Source of the DNA: Geomonas silvestris
GTDB taxonomy: Bacteria; Desulfobacterota; Desulfuromonadia; Geobacterales; Geobacteraceae
Direction: 5' to 3'
DNA: 64,000 nucleotides
Assembly: GCF_014193515.1 (NCBI RefSeq)
Contig: NZ_BLXX01000003.1
Location: forward strand, 1-64,000
Part shown: one piece after another, positions 1 to 8,600 of the stretch
How the letters are laid out: each line of letters starts with the position of its first letter
How positions within the stretch are numbered: position 1 is the first letter of the stretch
Made by a program: the position numbers and the translations under genes
Notes under the pieces: generated by a model
What the model was told of the DNA's origin: nothing
The model's database searches: none
What the model saw: the letters and a program-made list of their open reading frames with translations, nothing else

Positions 1-78
1 CGTCTCCAAGACTTGGTGCAGAGCGATCCCGGGGTGGAGGCTAGCCCTAAACCAGTTCTCGATCATTTACGAAGGTAG
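1..78 (+). CDS. 3' end of an unidentified gene (partial)
   Basis: Frame 1 is open from the window edge to a TAG at 76-78 and gives a 25-residue tail ending VLDHLRR. It is too short to identify. The bases that follow include two copies of TTTACAC (106-112 and 120-126) and a GGACATTTAC-type string, of the kind often seen at the ends of IS481/IS21-like insertion sequences. The fragment could therefore be a transposase C-terminus, but that is inference; it could equally be any short C-terminal tail. From 79 to 147 I see no gene, only this possible element end and a C-rich run at 126-140. Confidence 0.3.
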   Translation, partial: RLQDLVQSDPGVEASPKPVLDHLRR

Positions 79-147
79 AATGCCCGTTATGTAGCCGATA
101 GGACATTTACACAAAATCCTTTACACCCCCCCCCCAGCCCCGGTCTG

Positions 148-546
148 CGTACCTGAAGCTCAGGTCGACGTACTTGAAGCTCAGGTCGACGTACTTGAAG
201 CTCAAGTCTGCGTACCTGAAGCTCAGGTCTGCGTACCTGAAGCTCAGGTCTGCGTACCTGAAGCTCAGGTCGACGTACTTGAAGCTCAAGTCTGCGTACC
301 TGAAGCTCAAGTCTGCGTACCTGAAGCTCAGGTCGACGTACTTGAAGCTCAAGTCTGCGTACCTGAAGCTCAAGTCTGCGTACCTGAAGCTCAGGTCTGC
401 GTACCTGAAGCTCAGGTCGACGTACTTGAAGCTCAAGTCTGCGTACCTGAAGCTCAGGTCAGTGTACTTGAAGCTCAGGTCTATGTACCTGAAGCTCAGG
501 CCGATGTACCTGAAGCTCGGGTCCGGGGGCTTGAAGCTCTGGCGAG
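148..546. repeat. Tandem array of 19 units of 21 bp
   Basis: Nineteen head-to-tail 21-bp units start every 21 bases from 148 to 526. The first fifteen are nearly identical and vary at only a few positions: CGTAC(C/T)TGAAGCTCA(G/A), then GTC, then TG or GA. The last four decay progressively toward 546. Inside each unit the 15-mer ACCTGA-AGC-TCAGGT is a perfect dyad with a 3-nt centre. The variant ACTTGA-AGC-TCAAGT changes both arms together and stays a perfect dyad. Because 21 is divisible by 3, all frames repeat; both strands read as heptapeptides (LKLRSAY on plus, SFRYADL on minus). I see no ribosome-binding site and treat the open frames as a by-product. Confidence 0.92.
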
Positions 547-619
547 GGCAGGAGGAATGTAGGGTGAAGGGGAGAGGGGACCTATGTAAACAGCCTCCCC
601 GGTATTCCCTGATGAAACG

Positions 620-649
620 AAAGAGGAGGCCCGTGAAGGCCTCCTCTTT
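620..649. terminator. Bidirectional rho-independent terminator
   Basis: A perfect 12-bp stem (620-631 with 638-649) around a 6-nt loop is bordered by A and T tracts on both sides. It lies 25 bp past the stop of the minus-strand FAD oxidoreductase, so it most likely ends that transcript. It would also insulate it from the repeat array. Confidence 0.85.
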
Positions 650-674
650 TGTAACCTGGTATTTCGCTGAGACG

Positions 675-1874
675 TCAGCGCCCTGCCGTGAGCCTTGCGA
701 ACTCCTTCTGGGAGCGGACGATGCAGTCTTCGATGGCCATGCCGGCGAAGTAGTTGCCGGTGACGAAGAGCTTGGTGCCGGCGATGGCCTTGTCGAGGTC
801 GGCGGTCAGCTGGTGGTGGCCCAGGACGGGGGAGGGGAGGTTGCTCACCCGCTCGAAGGGCTGCTCGAGATCCTCGACCTTCACCTTGAGCACCTTGGCG
901 ATCCGCTTGAGTTTCGCCTCGAGGGAGAGCCGCCCGACCTTGAAGTGGAAGCTGAACCCGCGCAGGGTGGGGTGCGCCACGGTGTCGCGGGAGACGGCGG
1001 AGTAGAAGTCGTCCTCGATGGGGATGATGCCGGCCAAAAGGGGCACGCTGAGCTTACTCTTCTCGACGGCCACGCCGATCGACTCGATGGTCTCGGACTT
1101 GATCTGGGCCAAGAGGTCGGTGAGCTCGGGGGCGAAACCGCCGCACAGACGCGCTCCCTCTGACGGGGGGAGGGCCAGGACCAGCTTGTCGCAGCTAAAG
1201 CTGCGGCCGTCGGCGAGTTCGAGGGTGTAGCCGGCGTCGCCCTGGGCGATGCGCCGCACCTGGGTACCCAGCGCCAGGGTCAGCCCGGGCATGGCGGCCA
1301 GCTTGTCGGTCACACTGGAGAGGCCGGACTTGAAGGTGTAGCTCTTGATGATGTCTTTTCTGCGCGGCCTCTTGTTGAAGAGCATGTCGGCGGGGAAATC
1401 GTTGGCCCGCTGGGAAAGGACGGCGTTGAAGGCGGGGGCGAAGACCTTGCGGTAGTTGCCGCGCCCTACGATGCCGCCGTAGTAGGACTCGACGCTCTCA
1501 CCCTCTTTTTTGGAGGTGAAGAGGTGCCACCCGGAAAGGGCCAGCTCGAAGAAGGAGAGCTGCGAGGGGATCGACTTGATCTCGTCACCCACCAGCATCT
1601 TGAAGCCGACCTTCTCGCGCGGCTGGATGGCGTCCAGCATCCCGTGCTGCTCCAAAAGCCCGATCAACCCGCCGTACGAGTTGTAGCAGGTGTGGGCGCC
1701 GAGCTCGAGCCAGAAACCGGCCGCCTTGTCGCTGAACTGGTGCGAGTGGAAGCAGCCACCCGCCCGCTCGCCTTTCTCGATCACGAGCGTCTTGAGACCG
1801 GCCTGAACCGCATAACTGGCGAAGCTTAACCCGCTGATTCCTGCACCTATGACAATTACCTCGAATTGCTCCAT
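675..1874 (-). CDS. FAD-dependent protoporphyrinogen oxidase-like protein
   Basis: This is a 399-aa flavin-dependent amine-oxidase-fold protein. A dinucleotide-binding GxGxxG sits at residues 10-15, followed by the acidic residue E33 that contacts the FAD ribose, then RAGG at 37-40. The C-terminus carries the second FAD motif (GNYFAGMAIEDC). This architecture is that of HemY-type protoporphyrinogen oxidases and related phytoene desaturases/NAD(P)-binding oxidoreductases. A role in oxidising protoporphyrinogen for heme synthesis would suit a cytochrome-rich bacterium. At 399 aa it is shorter than typical HemY, and no other heme gene is adjacent, so the substrate is uncertain. It has its own divergent promoter and terminator and appears monocistronic. 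Confidence 0.8.
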   Translation of the reverse strand: MEQFEVIVIGAGISGLSFASYAVQAGLKTLVIEKGERAGGCFHSHQFSDKAAGFWLELGAHTCYNSYGGLIGLLEQHGMLDAIQPREKVGFKMLVGDEIKSIPSQLSFFELALSGWHLFTSKKEGESVESYYGGIVGRGNYRKVFAPAFNAVLSQRANDFPADMLFNKRPRRKDIIKSYTFKSGLSSVTDKLAAMPGLTLALGTQVRRIAQGDAGYTLELADGRSFSCDKLVLALPPSEGARLCGGFAPELTDLLAQIKSETIESIGVAVEKSKLSVPLLAGIIPIEDDFYSAVSRDTVAHPTLRGFSFHFKVGRLSLEAKLKRIAKVLKVKVEDLEQPFERVSNLPSPVLGHHQLTADLDKAIAGTKLFVTGNYFAGMAIEDCIVRSQKEFARLTAGR

Positions 1875-1916
1875 GTGGCAGCTCCTGGTCGGCTAAGTAT
1901 GAGTTAACAACGGGAT

Positions 1917-1945
1917 ATATAAGCTGCGACCGCTCAGGATGTCAA
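1917..1945 (-). promoter_or_regulatory. Sigma-70-type promoter of the FAD oxidoreductase gene
   Basis: On the minus strand a perfect TTGACA (1945-1940) is followed after 17 nt by TTATAT (1922-1917), or after 18 nt by TATATA. The start codon is about 45 nt downstream. The -35 box lies only 12 bp from the -35 box of the divergent cbpA promoter. Confidence 0.6.
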
Positions 1946-1956
1946 GCTTACAGTGG

Positions 1957-1985
1957 TTGACAAGGGCCCGGCAGGTGTTTACATT
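1957..1985 (+). promoter_or_regulatory. Sigma-70-type promoter of cbpA
   Basis: TTGACA at 1957-1962 and TACATT at 1980-1985 are separated by 17 nt. The cbpA ATG is about 42 nt beyond the -10 box. It faces away from the promoter at 1917-1945, so one regulator bound between them could act on both genes. Confidence 0.6.
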
Positions 1986-2026
1986 CAGGGGAGCTGAACG
2001 TCACCGAACTAAAAAGGAAGTGGAGC

Positions 2027-2956
2027 ATGGCAGAAAGGGATTACTACGAGGTACTGGGGGTCAAGAAGGGGGCTTCGGTCGAGGAGCTGAAAAAAGCCTA
2101 CCGCAAGCTGGCCGTCAAGTACCATCCCGATAAGAACCCGGGTGACAAGCAGGCCGAGGAGCGCTTCAAGGAGATCAACGAGGCGTACGCGGTGCTCTCG
2201 GACCCGAAGAAGAAGGAGGAGTACGACCAGTTCGGGTCGACGAACTTCCACCAGCGTTTCTCGCAGGAGGACATCTTCCGCGGTTTCGACGTCGGCGATA
2301 TGTTCAAGGGCCAGGGGTTCGGCACCGAGGACATCTTCTCGCGCCTGTTCGGCGACGCCATGCGGCGCCAGCGCGGCGCCCGGCAGGACGGCGGCCCCCG
2401 CCACGGCGGCATGGGCGGGATGGGCGGCATGGGGGTGAAGGGCGACGACTACAACATGGAGGTGAGCGTCACCTTCCGCGACTCCTACGACGGCGCCGAG
2501 AAGCGGATCGCCTACCTGCGCGACGGGGTGCGCGAGGAGCTCTCGGTGAAGATCCCGGCAGGGATCGAGGACGGCGCGAAGCTCAGGGTGGCCGGGAAGG
2601 GCGCTGCGGGCAGGATGGGGGGCGCCGCCGGCGACATCTACCTGACCGTCAAGGTGGGGGCGGATCCGAACTTCCAGCGCGAGGGGGACGACATCATGGC
2701 CCCCCTGGACGTGAAGTTCTCCGAGGCGGTCCTGGGGGGGGCGGTGGAGGTGCCGACCATGCAGGGGACCAAGCGGATCAAGATCCCGGCCGGCATCCAG
2801 TCCGGCACCAAGGTGCGCCTCAAGGGGCTCGGCTTCCACCCGATGGGGAAAAAGGAGCGCGGCGACATGTACGTGAGGATCGGCGTGCAGGTTCCGGAAC
2901 ACCTCACCGCCCGGCAGCGCGAGCTCGTGGAGGAGCTGGCCAAAGAGGGGTTGTAG
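2027..2956 (+). CDS. cbpA: DnaJ-family co-chaperone CbpA
   Basis: This is a 309-aa type II Hsp40. The N-terminal J domain (about residues 4-70) has the HPD motif at 33-35 that stimulates DnaK ATPase. A Gly/Met-rich linker follows at about 122-138, then the C-terminal substrate-binding domains. There is no CxxCxGxG zinc-finger block, which separates it from DnaJ and fits the CbpA subfamily (about 300 aa). The start ATG is preceded by AGGAAG at suitable spacing. It probably works in the cytosol with DnaK on unfolded proteins. It is followed by a strong terminator and seems to be a single-gene unit. Confidence 0.93.
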   Translation: MAERDYYEVLGVKKGASVEELKKAYRKLAVKYHPDKNPGDKQAEERFKEINEAYAVLSDPKKKEEYDQFGSTNFHQRFSQEDIFRGFDVGDMFKGQGFGTEDIFSRLFGDAMRRQRGARQDGGPRHGGMGGMGGMGVKGDDYNMEVSVTFRDSYDGAEKRIAYLRDGVREELSVKIPAGIEDGAKLRVAGKGAAGRMGGAAGDIYLTVKVGADPNFQREGDDIMAPLDVKFSEAVLGGAVEVPTMQGTKRIKIPAGIQSGTKVRLKGLGFHPMGKKERGDMYVRIGVQVPEHLTARQRELVEELAKEGL

Positions 2957-3006
2957 AGGAACAGTCGAGGATTTCCCGATCAGGGCAGTCGGATGCAGGA
3001 AAGAAA

Positions 3007-3042
3007 AAAGGGGCGAAGACTTAAGGTCTTCGCCCCTTTTGC
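3007..3042 (+). terminator. Rho-independent terminator after cbpA
   Basis: The stem AAAAGGGGCGAAGAC pairs with its complement around a short TTAAG loop and ends in TTTT. It lies about 50 bp past the cbpA stop. Confidence 0.85.
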
Positions 3043-3080
3043 GTTATGCGTGGAAAGGAGAAATAATTCTGGAGAAGCCT

Positions 3081-3565
3081 AATCTTTAGTCGGAACTGGA
3101 CCTCATACGTTCCCCCCTTTGGAAAAGGGGGGGCAGGGGGGATTCGCTTTGTGGCAGCCTTACGACCACTCACTTAGAGGCGTCTCGCAAAAACTGCGGA
3201 AGCAGATGACGGACGCTGAACGTCTGCTCTGGTCCAGGTTGCGCGGGAAACAGGTGCTCGGCTTGCAATTCTACCGGCAAAAACCGATTGGCCCTTATGT
3301 CGCGGATTTTTTCTGCCCGGGGCTGGTCATCGAGATCGATGGCAGTCAGCATCGGACAGCTGAGCATCTTGAGAGCGATGCCGCACGAGATTCTTTCCTG
3401 ACGGGGCTCGGGCTGACGGTGTTGCGGTTTGACAATCGGCAGGTGCTGCTGGAGACGGAGGCTGTGCTGGAGAGGATTTTCGAGATTTGCAGGGAAAGAC
3501 GAATCCCCCCTGTCCCCCCTTTTTCAACGGGGGGGACGTGAGGGGTTCTTTATGGGCTAAAGATT
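3081..3565. mobile_element. Putative small mobile unit: DUF559 gene between inverted repeats
   Basis: The segment is symmetric. A 9-bp outer inverted repeat (AATCTTTAG at 3081-3089, CTAAAGATT at 3557-3565) encloses two longer imperfect terminal inverted repeats of about 44 bp (about 3101-3145 and 3499-3542). Each of these consists of CCTCA, a C-run, a short spacer, a G-run, CAGGGGG and GATTCG. Nearly the whole interior is one nuclease-like gene that starts and ends inside the repeats. A pair of similar repeat ends without the gene lies at 56468-56665. I see no transposase and no clear target-site duplication, so mobility is inferred from structure only. Confidence 0.55.
3119..3541 (+). CDS. 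DUF559 domain endonuclease-like protein
   Basis: This 140-aa protein belongs to the DUF559 family, related in fold to very-short-patch-repair (Vsr) and other PD-(D/E)xK-like nucleases. The conserved core is visible: a basic helix with DAERLLWSRLR (about 32-42), then YVADFFCPGLVIEIDGSQH (60-78) with D63, E72 and D74 as likely metal ligands, and LRFDN at 102-106. The first codon is TTG at 3119; a second TTG at 3149 is possible. The N-terminal EKGGQGGF and C-terminal IPPVPPFSTGG peptides are encoded by the flanking inverted repeats, so the gene and the repeats appear to travel together. The cellular role is unknown. Confidence 0.8.
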   Translation: MEKGGQGGFALWQPYDHSLRGVSQKLRKQMTDAERLLWSRLRGKQVLGLQFYRQKPIGPYVADFFCPGLVIEIDGSQHRTAEHLESDAARDSFLTGLGLTVLRFDNRQVLLETEAVLERIFEICRERRIPPVPPFSTGGT

Positions 3566-3615
3566 CAACCGTTTTGCTTGACGTTTAGATCTCGCGACAG
3601 TCGTTCCCGCCCTTA

Positions 3616-4569
3616 CTACCTGATGTCTACTGCCACGGAGGTGCGCAGGTCTTTCAGCCACTGGGCGAAACGCTCGTCGGCCTTCTTCTTGAAGAGAAGC
3701 TCCTCGATGTCGCCCTTCACCTCGGCAAGCGGCTTGGCCTGCCCCTGGCTCTTCTCCTCAAGCTTGATGATGTGGAGCCCTGCCTGGCTCAGGACCAGGT
3801 TGCTCACCTCGCCGGGCTTCATGGCCGCCACGGTGTCGCCTATCTCGGCAAGCATGTCGGAGCGCTTGAAGGTCCCCAGATCGCCGCCGTCCTTGGCTGC
3901 CGCCGGGTCGTCGGAATACTTCTTGGCGAGCTCGACGAAATCCTTGCCGGAACGCGCCTCCTTGAGCACCTCGCCCGCACGGGCCTCGGCCTTGGCGAGC
4001 TCCGCCGCGCCACCTTTCTTGTCCACCTTGAAGAAGATGTGCCGGGCCCGGAACTGCTCGATGGCACCGTAGCGCGCCAGGTTCGCGTTGTAGTACTCCT
4101 GGACCTCCTGCTCGCCCACCTGGATCTTGGAACGTACCTCCTGGCTCATGAGGCGCAGCCGCTCCAGCTGCTCGCGCAACTGGCGCCGGTAGTCCTCGTA
4201 GCCGATCCCCTGGGCGGCCAGGGCCTGCACCAGCTGCTCCTGGTTCATGCGGTTTTGCTTCTTGACGTCCTCGATGGCCGCCTTCACCTCGTCGTCGAGG
4301 ACCTTGACGTCCAGCTCGCGGGCCTTCTGGTCGATCAGCTTCTTGTCGATCAGCCGGTTCAGCGCGGCGCTTCTCAGCCCCATCTTCTCGGAGGCGGGGA
4401 GCCGCTCCTGCTCTTTTTGCAGGGTCTGGTACTCCCGGTCCAGCTCGTAGGTGGTGACCAGTTCGTCGTTGACCACGGCTGCGATGCCGTCGATGACCTG
4501 TGCGGGGGCCAGGGTGGGGGTGAGCGCCGCCAGGGCGAGGGCGATGATGCCGGTGCGGATCTTTGCCAT
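3616..4569 (-). CDS. SurA-like periplasmic peptidyl-prolyl isomerase
   Basis: This is a 317-aa exported PpiC/parvulin protein. It has a signal peptide (MAKIRTGIIALALAALTPTLAPAQ), a SurA-type N-terminal region (VIDGIAAVVNDELVTTYELD) rich in helices, and a single parvulin domain at about residues 170-265 (RARHIFFKV, DGGDLGTF, GLHIIKLEE). It should help fold outer-membrane or secreted proteins. I chose the ATG at 4569, just before the signal peptide. The frame extends to 4608, but that extension lies inside a strong hairpin. It is downstream of a second PpiC gene and mfd on the same strand. Confidence 0.87.
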   Translation of the reverse strand: MAKIRTGIIALALAALTPTLAPAQVIDGIAAVVNDELVTTYELDREYQTLQKEQERLPASEKMGLRSAALNRLIDKKLIDQKARELDVKVLDDEVKAAIEDVKKQNRMNQEQLVQALAAQGIGYEDYRRQLREQLERLRLMSQEVRSKIQVGEQEVQEYYNANLARYGAIEQFRARHIFFKVDKKGGAAELAKAEARAGEVLKEARSGKDFVELAKKYSDDPAAAKDGGDLGTFKRSDMLAEIGDTVAAMKPGEVSNLVLSQAGLHIIKLEEKSQGQAKPLAEVKGDIEELLFKKKADERFAQWLKDLRTSVAVDIR

Positions 4570-4596
4570 GTCGTTCTCTCGTGCTGCGGGTAAAAG

Positions 4597-4622
4597 GCGG
4601 CCGGGCACAAAGGCCCGGCCGC
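4597..4622 (-). terminator. Intercistronic GC hairpin between the two PPIase genes
   Basis: A perfect 10-bp stem (4597-4606 with 4613-4622) with a 6-nt loop is followed on the minus strand by CTTTTA. The T tract is short, so it may be a leaky terminator or a 3' stabiliser. Either would lower or separate expression of the downstream SurA-like gene from the upstream lipoprotein PPIase. Confidence 0.55.
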
Positions 4623-4653
4623 AGCTTAGGTCGGTTGGAGCATGCGCCGGAGG

Positions 4654-5604
4654 TTACGGCTTGGCCGGTTTGGCGGCCGGAGCTGCCTCGGTCTTGCCGG
4701 CGGCCGGCTCGGCTTTGGCCTCGTCGCCACCCTTGGTCTTAAGACCCTTCACGGCGTCTTCCTTGACGTTGATCTTGGCGCTCTTCTTGAGGTCTTCCTT
4801 GATCTTCTTGAAGGTCTCCTGCTGCTTCTCGGGGGCGAGCGCCGCCTTGAGCTGGTCCTTCACCTCGTCGAAGGTGCGGGTCCCGGCCGGGCGCTTGCCG
4901 GTCACCTTGATGATGTGGTAGCCGAACTTGGTCTTCACGATGTCGGAGATGGCACCTTCCTTCAGCGAGAAGGCGACCTTCTCGAAGTCGGGGAGCATGG
5001 ACCCCTTGCCGAACCACCCGAGGTCGCCACCCTTGGCGGCGGCGCCGTCGATCGAGTTCTTCTTGGCCAGCTCCTCGAAGTTGCCGCCGGCCTTGAGCTG
5101 CTTCTCGATATCCTTGGCCTGCGCCTCGCTCTTCACCAGGATGTGGCTCGCGTGGATCTGCTCGCCGGTCTTGAACTTGTCGAGGTTCTTGTCGTAGAAG
5201 GACTTAAGCTCGGCATCGGGGATGTTGGCGGACTGCTCGACCTTCTTCTTCAGGAACGCCTCGACGATGACGCGCTTTTTCAGGTCCTCGAGCTTCGAGG
5301 CGACCTCGGGGGACTTGTCGAGCCCTTCCTTCTGGGCCTGCTGCATGATCAGCTCGCGCACCACCATGGTGTCGAGCATCTCCTTGCGCCCTTCCGGGGT
5401 CTCGGTCATCGGCTTCAGGTAGGGCGGGAGGTTCTCCTGCTCCTTGTAGAACTCCTTGTCGGTGATGGGGGTGCCGTTTACCTCGGCGAGCACCACGCCG
5501 CTTTTGTCTTCCTTTTTCGCCTCGCTGGTCGCCTGCTGCTTGCAGCCGGCCGCGGCCACGCTGAGGGCAAGGGCCAGAAAAATGGCAGTTTTTTTGAAGT
5601 GCAC
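4654..5604 (-). CDS. PrsA-like parvulin lipoprotein
   Basis: This is a 316-aa PpiC-type isomerase. The N-terminus has a signal sequence ending in a lipobox (SVAAAGC, Cys21), so the mature protein is probably lipid-anchored. A SurA_N-like segment (VLAEVNGTPITDKEF) precedes a parvulin domain at about 145-245 (IHASHILVKSEAQAK, KGGDLGWFGKGSM, FGYHIIKVTGKRP). The tail is Lys/Ala/Pro-rich and low-complexity. It is a foldase on the periplasmic face. It lies 54 bp downstream of mfd on the same strand and likely shares its transcript. Confidence 0.88.
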   Translation of the reverse strand: MHFKKTAIFLALALSVAAAGCKQQATSEAKKEDKSGVVLAEVNGTPITDKEFYKEQENLPPYLKPMTETPEGRKEMLDTMVVRELIMQQAQKEGLDKSPEVASKLEDLKKRVIVEAFLKKKVEQSANIPDAELKSFYDKNLDKFKTGEQIHASHILVKSEAQAKDIEKQLKAGGNFEELAKKNSIDGAAAKGGDLGWFGKGSMLPDFEKVAFSLKEGAISDIVKTKFGYHIIKVTGKRPAGTRTFDEVKDQLKAALAPEKQQETFKKIKEDLKKSAKINVKEDAVKGLKTKGGDEAKAEPAAGKTEAAPAAKPAKP

Positions 5605-5658
5605 AGTGACTCCTTTTTAATAATTTAAGTATCTTCCAATCCTGCTGACGCTAGCATA

Positions 5659-8600
5659 TCAGAATAGGCATTTCAAGAGATTTCTGGCTTCGCGCAGGAC
5701 GCCGTCGAAGGAGGTGTCGCCGATACGCGCGTAGAGCCGGTAGTCGGGGGTAAAGCGGTATTTTCCTTTTTCTTTCCGCAAGAGTCCGGTGATGGCGTCG
5801 GGCGAGACCGGGGTCCGCTCGTGGAAGGAGAGCACCAGGTCGTTGCCGGCCAGTTCGATCTCCTTCACCAGGAAGTTCTTGAGGAGCACCCTGAGGCGCA
5901 TCACCTCGAGGAGGTAGACCGCCGCCACCGGGAGCTGCCCGAAGCGGTCGATGAGCTCGGCGCGGATGTCCTCGATCTCGGCCTCGTCGGCGGGCTGGGT
6001 CAGCTTCTTGTAGATCAAGAGGCGCTGGTTGGGGTCCCGGACGTACTCCTCGGGGATGAACGCGGGGACCTTCAGCTTGATCTCCGGCTCGACCCGCTCG
6101 GGGAGCGCCTCACCTTTAAGGGTGCGCACCGCCTCGTCCAAGAGTTCGGTGTAGAGCTCGAAGCCGACCGCCGCGATGTCGCCGGACTGGCGCGCCCCCA
6201 AAAGGTCGCCGGCGCCGCGGATCTCCATGTCGTGGGTCGCGATGCGGAACCCCGCGCCCAGCTCGGTGATGTCCTGGATGATCTTCAGGCGCTCCCGGGC
6301 GTCCGAGGAGATCGCCCCCTCGCCGGGGATCAAGAGGTAGGCGTAGGCGCGGCTCTTCGCGCGCCCCACCCGGCCGCGCAACTGGTAGAGCTGGGAGAGC
6401 CCGAAGGTGTCGGCGCGGTTCACGATGAGGGTGTTGGCGTTGGGGATGTCCAGGCCGCTTTCGATGATGGTGGTGCACAGAAGCAGGTTCGCCTCGCCGT
6501 GCATGAAGGAGAGCATCACCCTCTCGAGCTCCTTCTCGGCCATCTGGCCGTGCCCCACCACGATGCGCGCCTCGGGGACGATACGCCTTAATTCATCCGC
6601 CATGGCGCCGATGGTCTGCACCCGGTTGTGCACGAAGAAGACCTGGCCGCCGCGCCGGAGTTCCCTTAAGACCGCCTCGCGGATCAGCTCGTCCGAGGAG
6701 CGCGACACGAAGGTCTTGATGGCGAGCCTGTCCACCGGCGGGGTGTCGATGATCGAGAGGTCCCGGATCCCCATGAGCGACATGTAGAGGGTGCGCGGGA
6801 TCGGGGTCGCGGTGAGGGTGAGGATGTCCACCACGGCGCGGAACTGCTTCAGGCGCTCCTTGTGGGTCACCCCGAAGCGCTGCTCCTCGTCGACGATCAA
6901 GAGCCCCAGGTCCTTGAAGACCACGTCCTTCTGCAACAGCCGGTGGGTGCCGATGATGATGTCCACCTCGCCCCTTTTCACCGCCTCGAGGATCTGCTTC
7001 TGCTCCTGCGGGGTGCGAAAGCGCGAGATCATCTCCACCCGCACCGGGTACTCCTTGACGCGGGACGAGAAGCTCTCGTAGTGCTGCTGGGCGAGGACGG
7101 TGGTGGGGACCAGGACGGCCACCTGCTTCCCGTCCAGGGCGGCCTTGAAGGCGGCGCGCATGGCGACCTCGGTCTTGCCGTAGCCTACGTCGCCGCAGAC
7201 CAGCCGGTCCATGGGGCGCGTGCTCTCCATGTCGGCGATCACCTGGTCGATGGCGGCGGCCTGGTCCGGGGTCTCCTCGAAGGCAAAGGCGGCCTCGAAC
7301 TCGCGGTACATCTCGTCGGCGGGGGAGTAACGGAATCCCTCCATCACCTCGCGGGCGGCGTGGACCTTCAAAAGCTCCGCGGCCATCTCCTCGATCTCGC
7401 TCTTCGCCTTGGCCTTGGCCTTTTCCCAGCCGGCGCCCCCCAGCTTGTCCAGGCGCGGCTCGATCCCCTCGGCCCCGACGTAGCGCTGCACCAGGTTGAT
7501 GCGGTCCACCGGGAGGTAGAGCTTGTCGCCGCCGGCGTACTCGAGGAGCAGGAAATCGCCCTCGAGCCCGGTGAGGCTTAGGTGCTCGAGCCCCCGGTAG
7601 ATGGCGACGCCGAAGTCGATGTGCACCATGTGGTCGCCGGGTTTCAGTTCGGCGAGCGAGGTTAAAAGCTGCTTCTTGCGGGCCTCGGAGAGGCCGCGGC
7701 GCTTGACGCGCTTGCCGAAGATCTCCTCCTCGGCGATGACCACGAGCTTGTCGGCCTCGAGCCTAAAGCCGCGCGAGATCTCGCCGACCAGGATCTCCAC
7801 GCGCCCCGGGGGCTGCTGGGCCGCCTGGGGGAAGTGCGCCTCGGAAATCTCGATGGGGAGCCGGTAGTGGGAGAAGAGCTCGTAGAGGCGGCGGGCCTGG
7901 CCGGCCTGGTGGCAGGGGACCAGGACCCGGTTCCCGGCGGCGATCCAGTGCACCATCCGGTCTGCCAGGGGCGCCAGCACGCGCTCACCTTCGCCCCCAA
8001 GCTCGAGCTTCAGGTCGGCGTTGTCCTGGAACTCCAGCCGCAGCCGCGTGCCGGGGGCGTCGGCGAGGTCGAGCTGCGGCAGGTTCAGGCGCCGGCCGCC
8101 GGCCACCACCCCCTCCAGCTTTTCGCGGGAGAGGTAGAGCTCGGCGGGGTCGCAGGTGATGGCGTCGCGCAGTTCGGCGCGGGTGAGGGCCGCCGCGAGG
8201 TCCGCCTCGCAGCGCTCGCTCTCGGCCTCCAGGGCGGCGGGGTCCACCAGCACCCGGAGCGCGTCGGGGCCCAGGTAGTCGAAGACGGTCTCGAGACCCG
8301 GGTGGAAGAGCGGCTGCAAAAAGTCGATCCCCGGCGGGTAGATGGCGTGCTGCAGCTGCTCCAAAAGCTCGCGGCGCCGGTCCGCTCCGATCCCCAGGTG
8401 GTCGCAGCGCCTCTTGAGGCGCGGGGCGAATTCCTTCAAGACCGCCTCGGAGAGAATCACCTCGCGCGAGGGGAGCAGCACCAGCTCCTCGATCGGCTCC
8501 AGCGAGCGCTGGGTGACCGGGTCGAAGCTGCGCATGGTCTCCACCTGGTCGCCGAAGAACTCGATGCGCACCGGGCGGGGGAGGTCGGGGGGGAAGATGT

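Noticed and set aside
107-540. Open frames through the 21-bp array encoding SFRYADL or LKLRSAY heptapeptides
   Set aside because: A 21-bp repeat lacking stops is automatically open over its whole length. There is no ribosome-binding site, and the plus frame runs on into the antisense of the FAD oxidoreductase gene.
148-546. CRISPR array
   Set aside because: Units are directly adjacent without spacers, and no cas gene is in the window.
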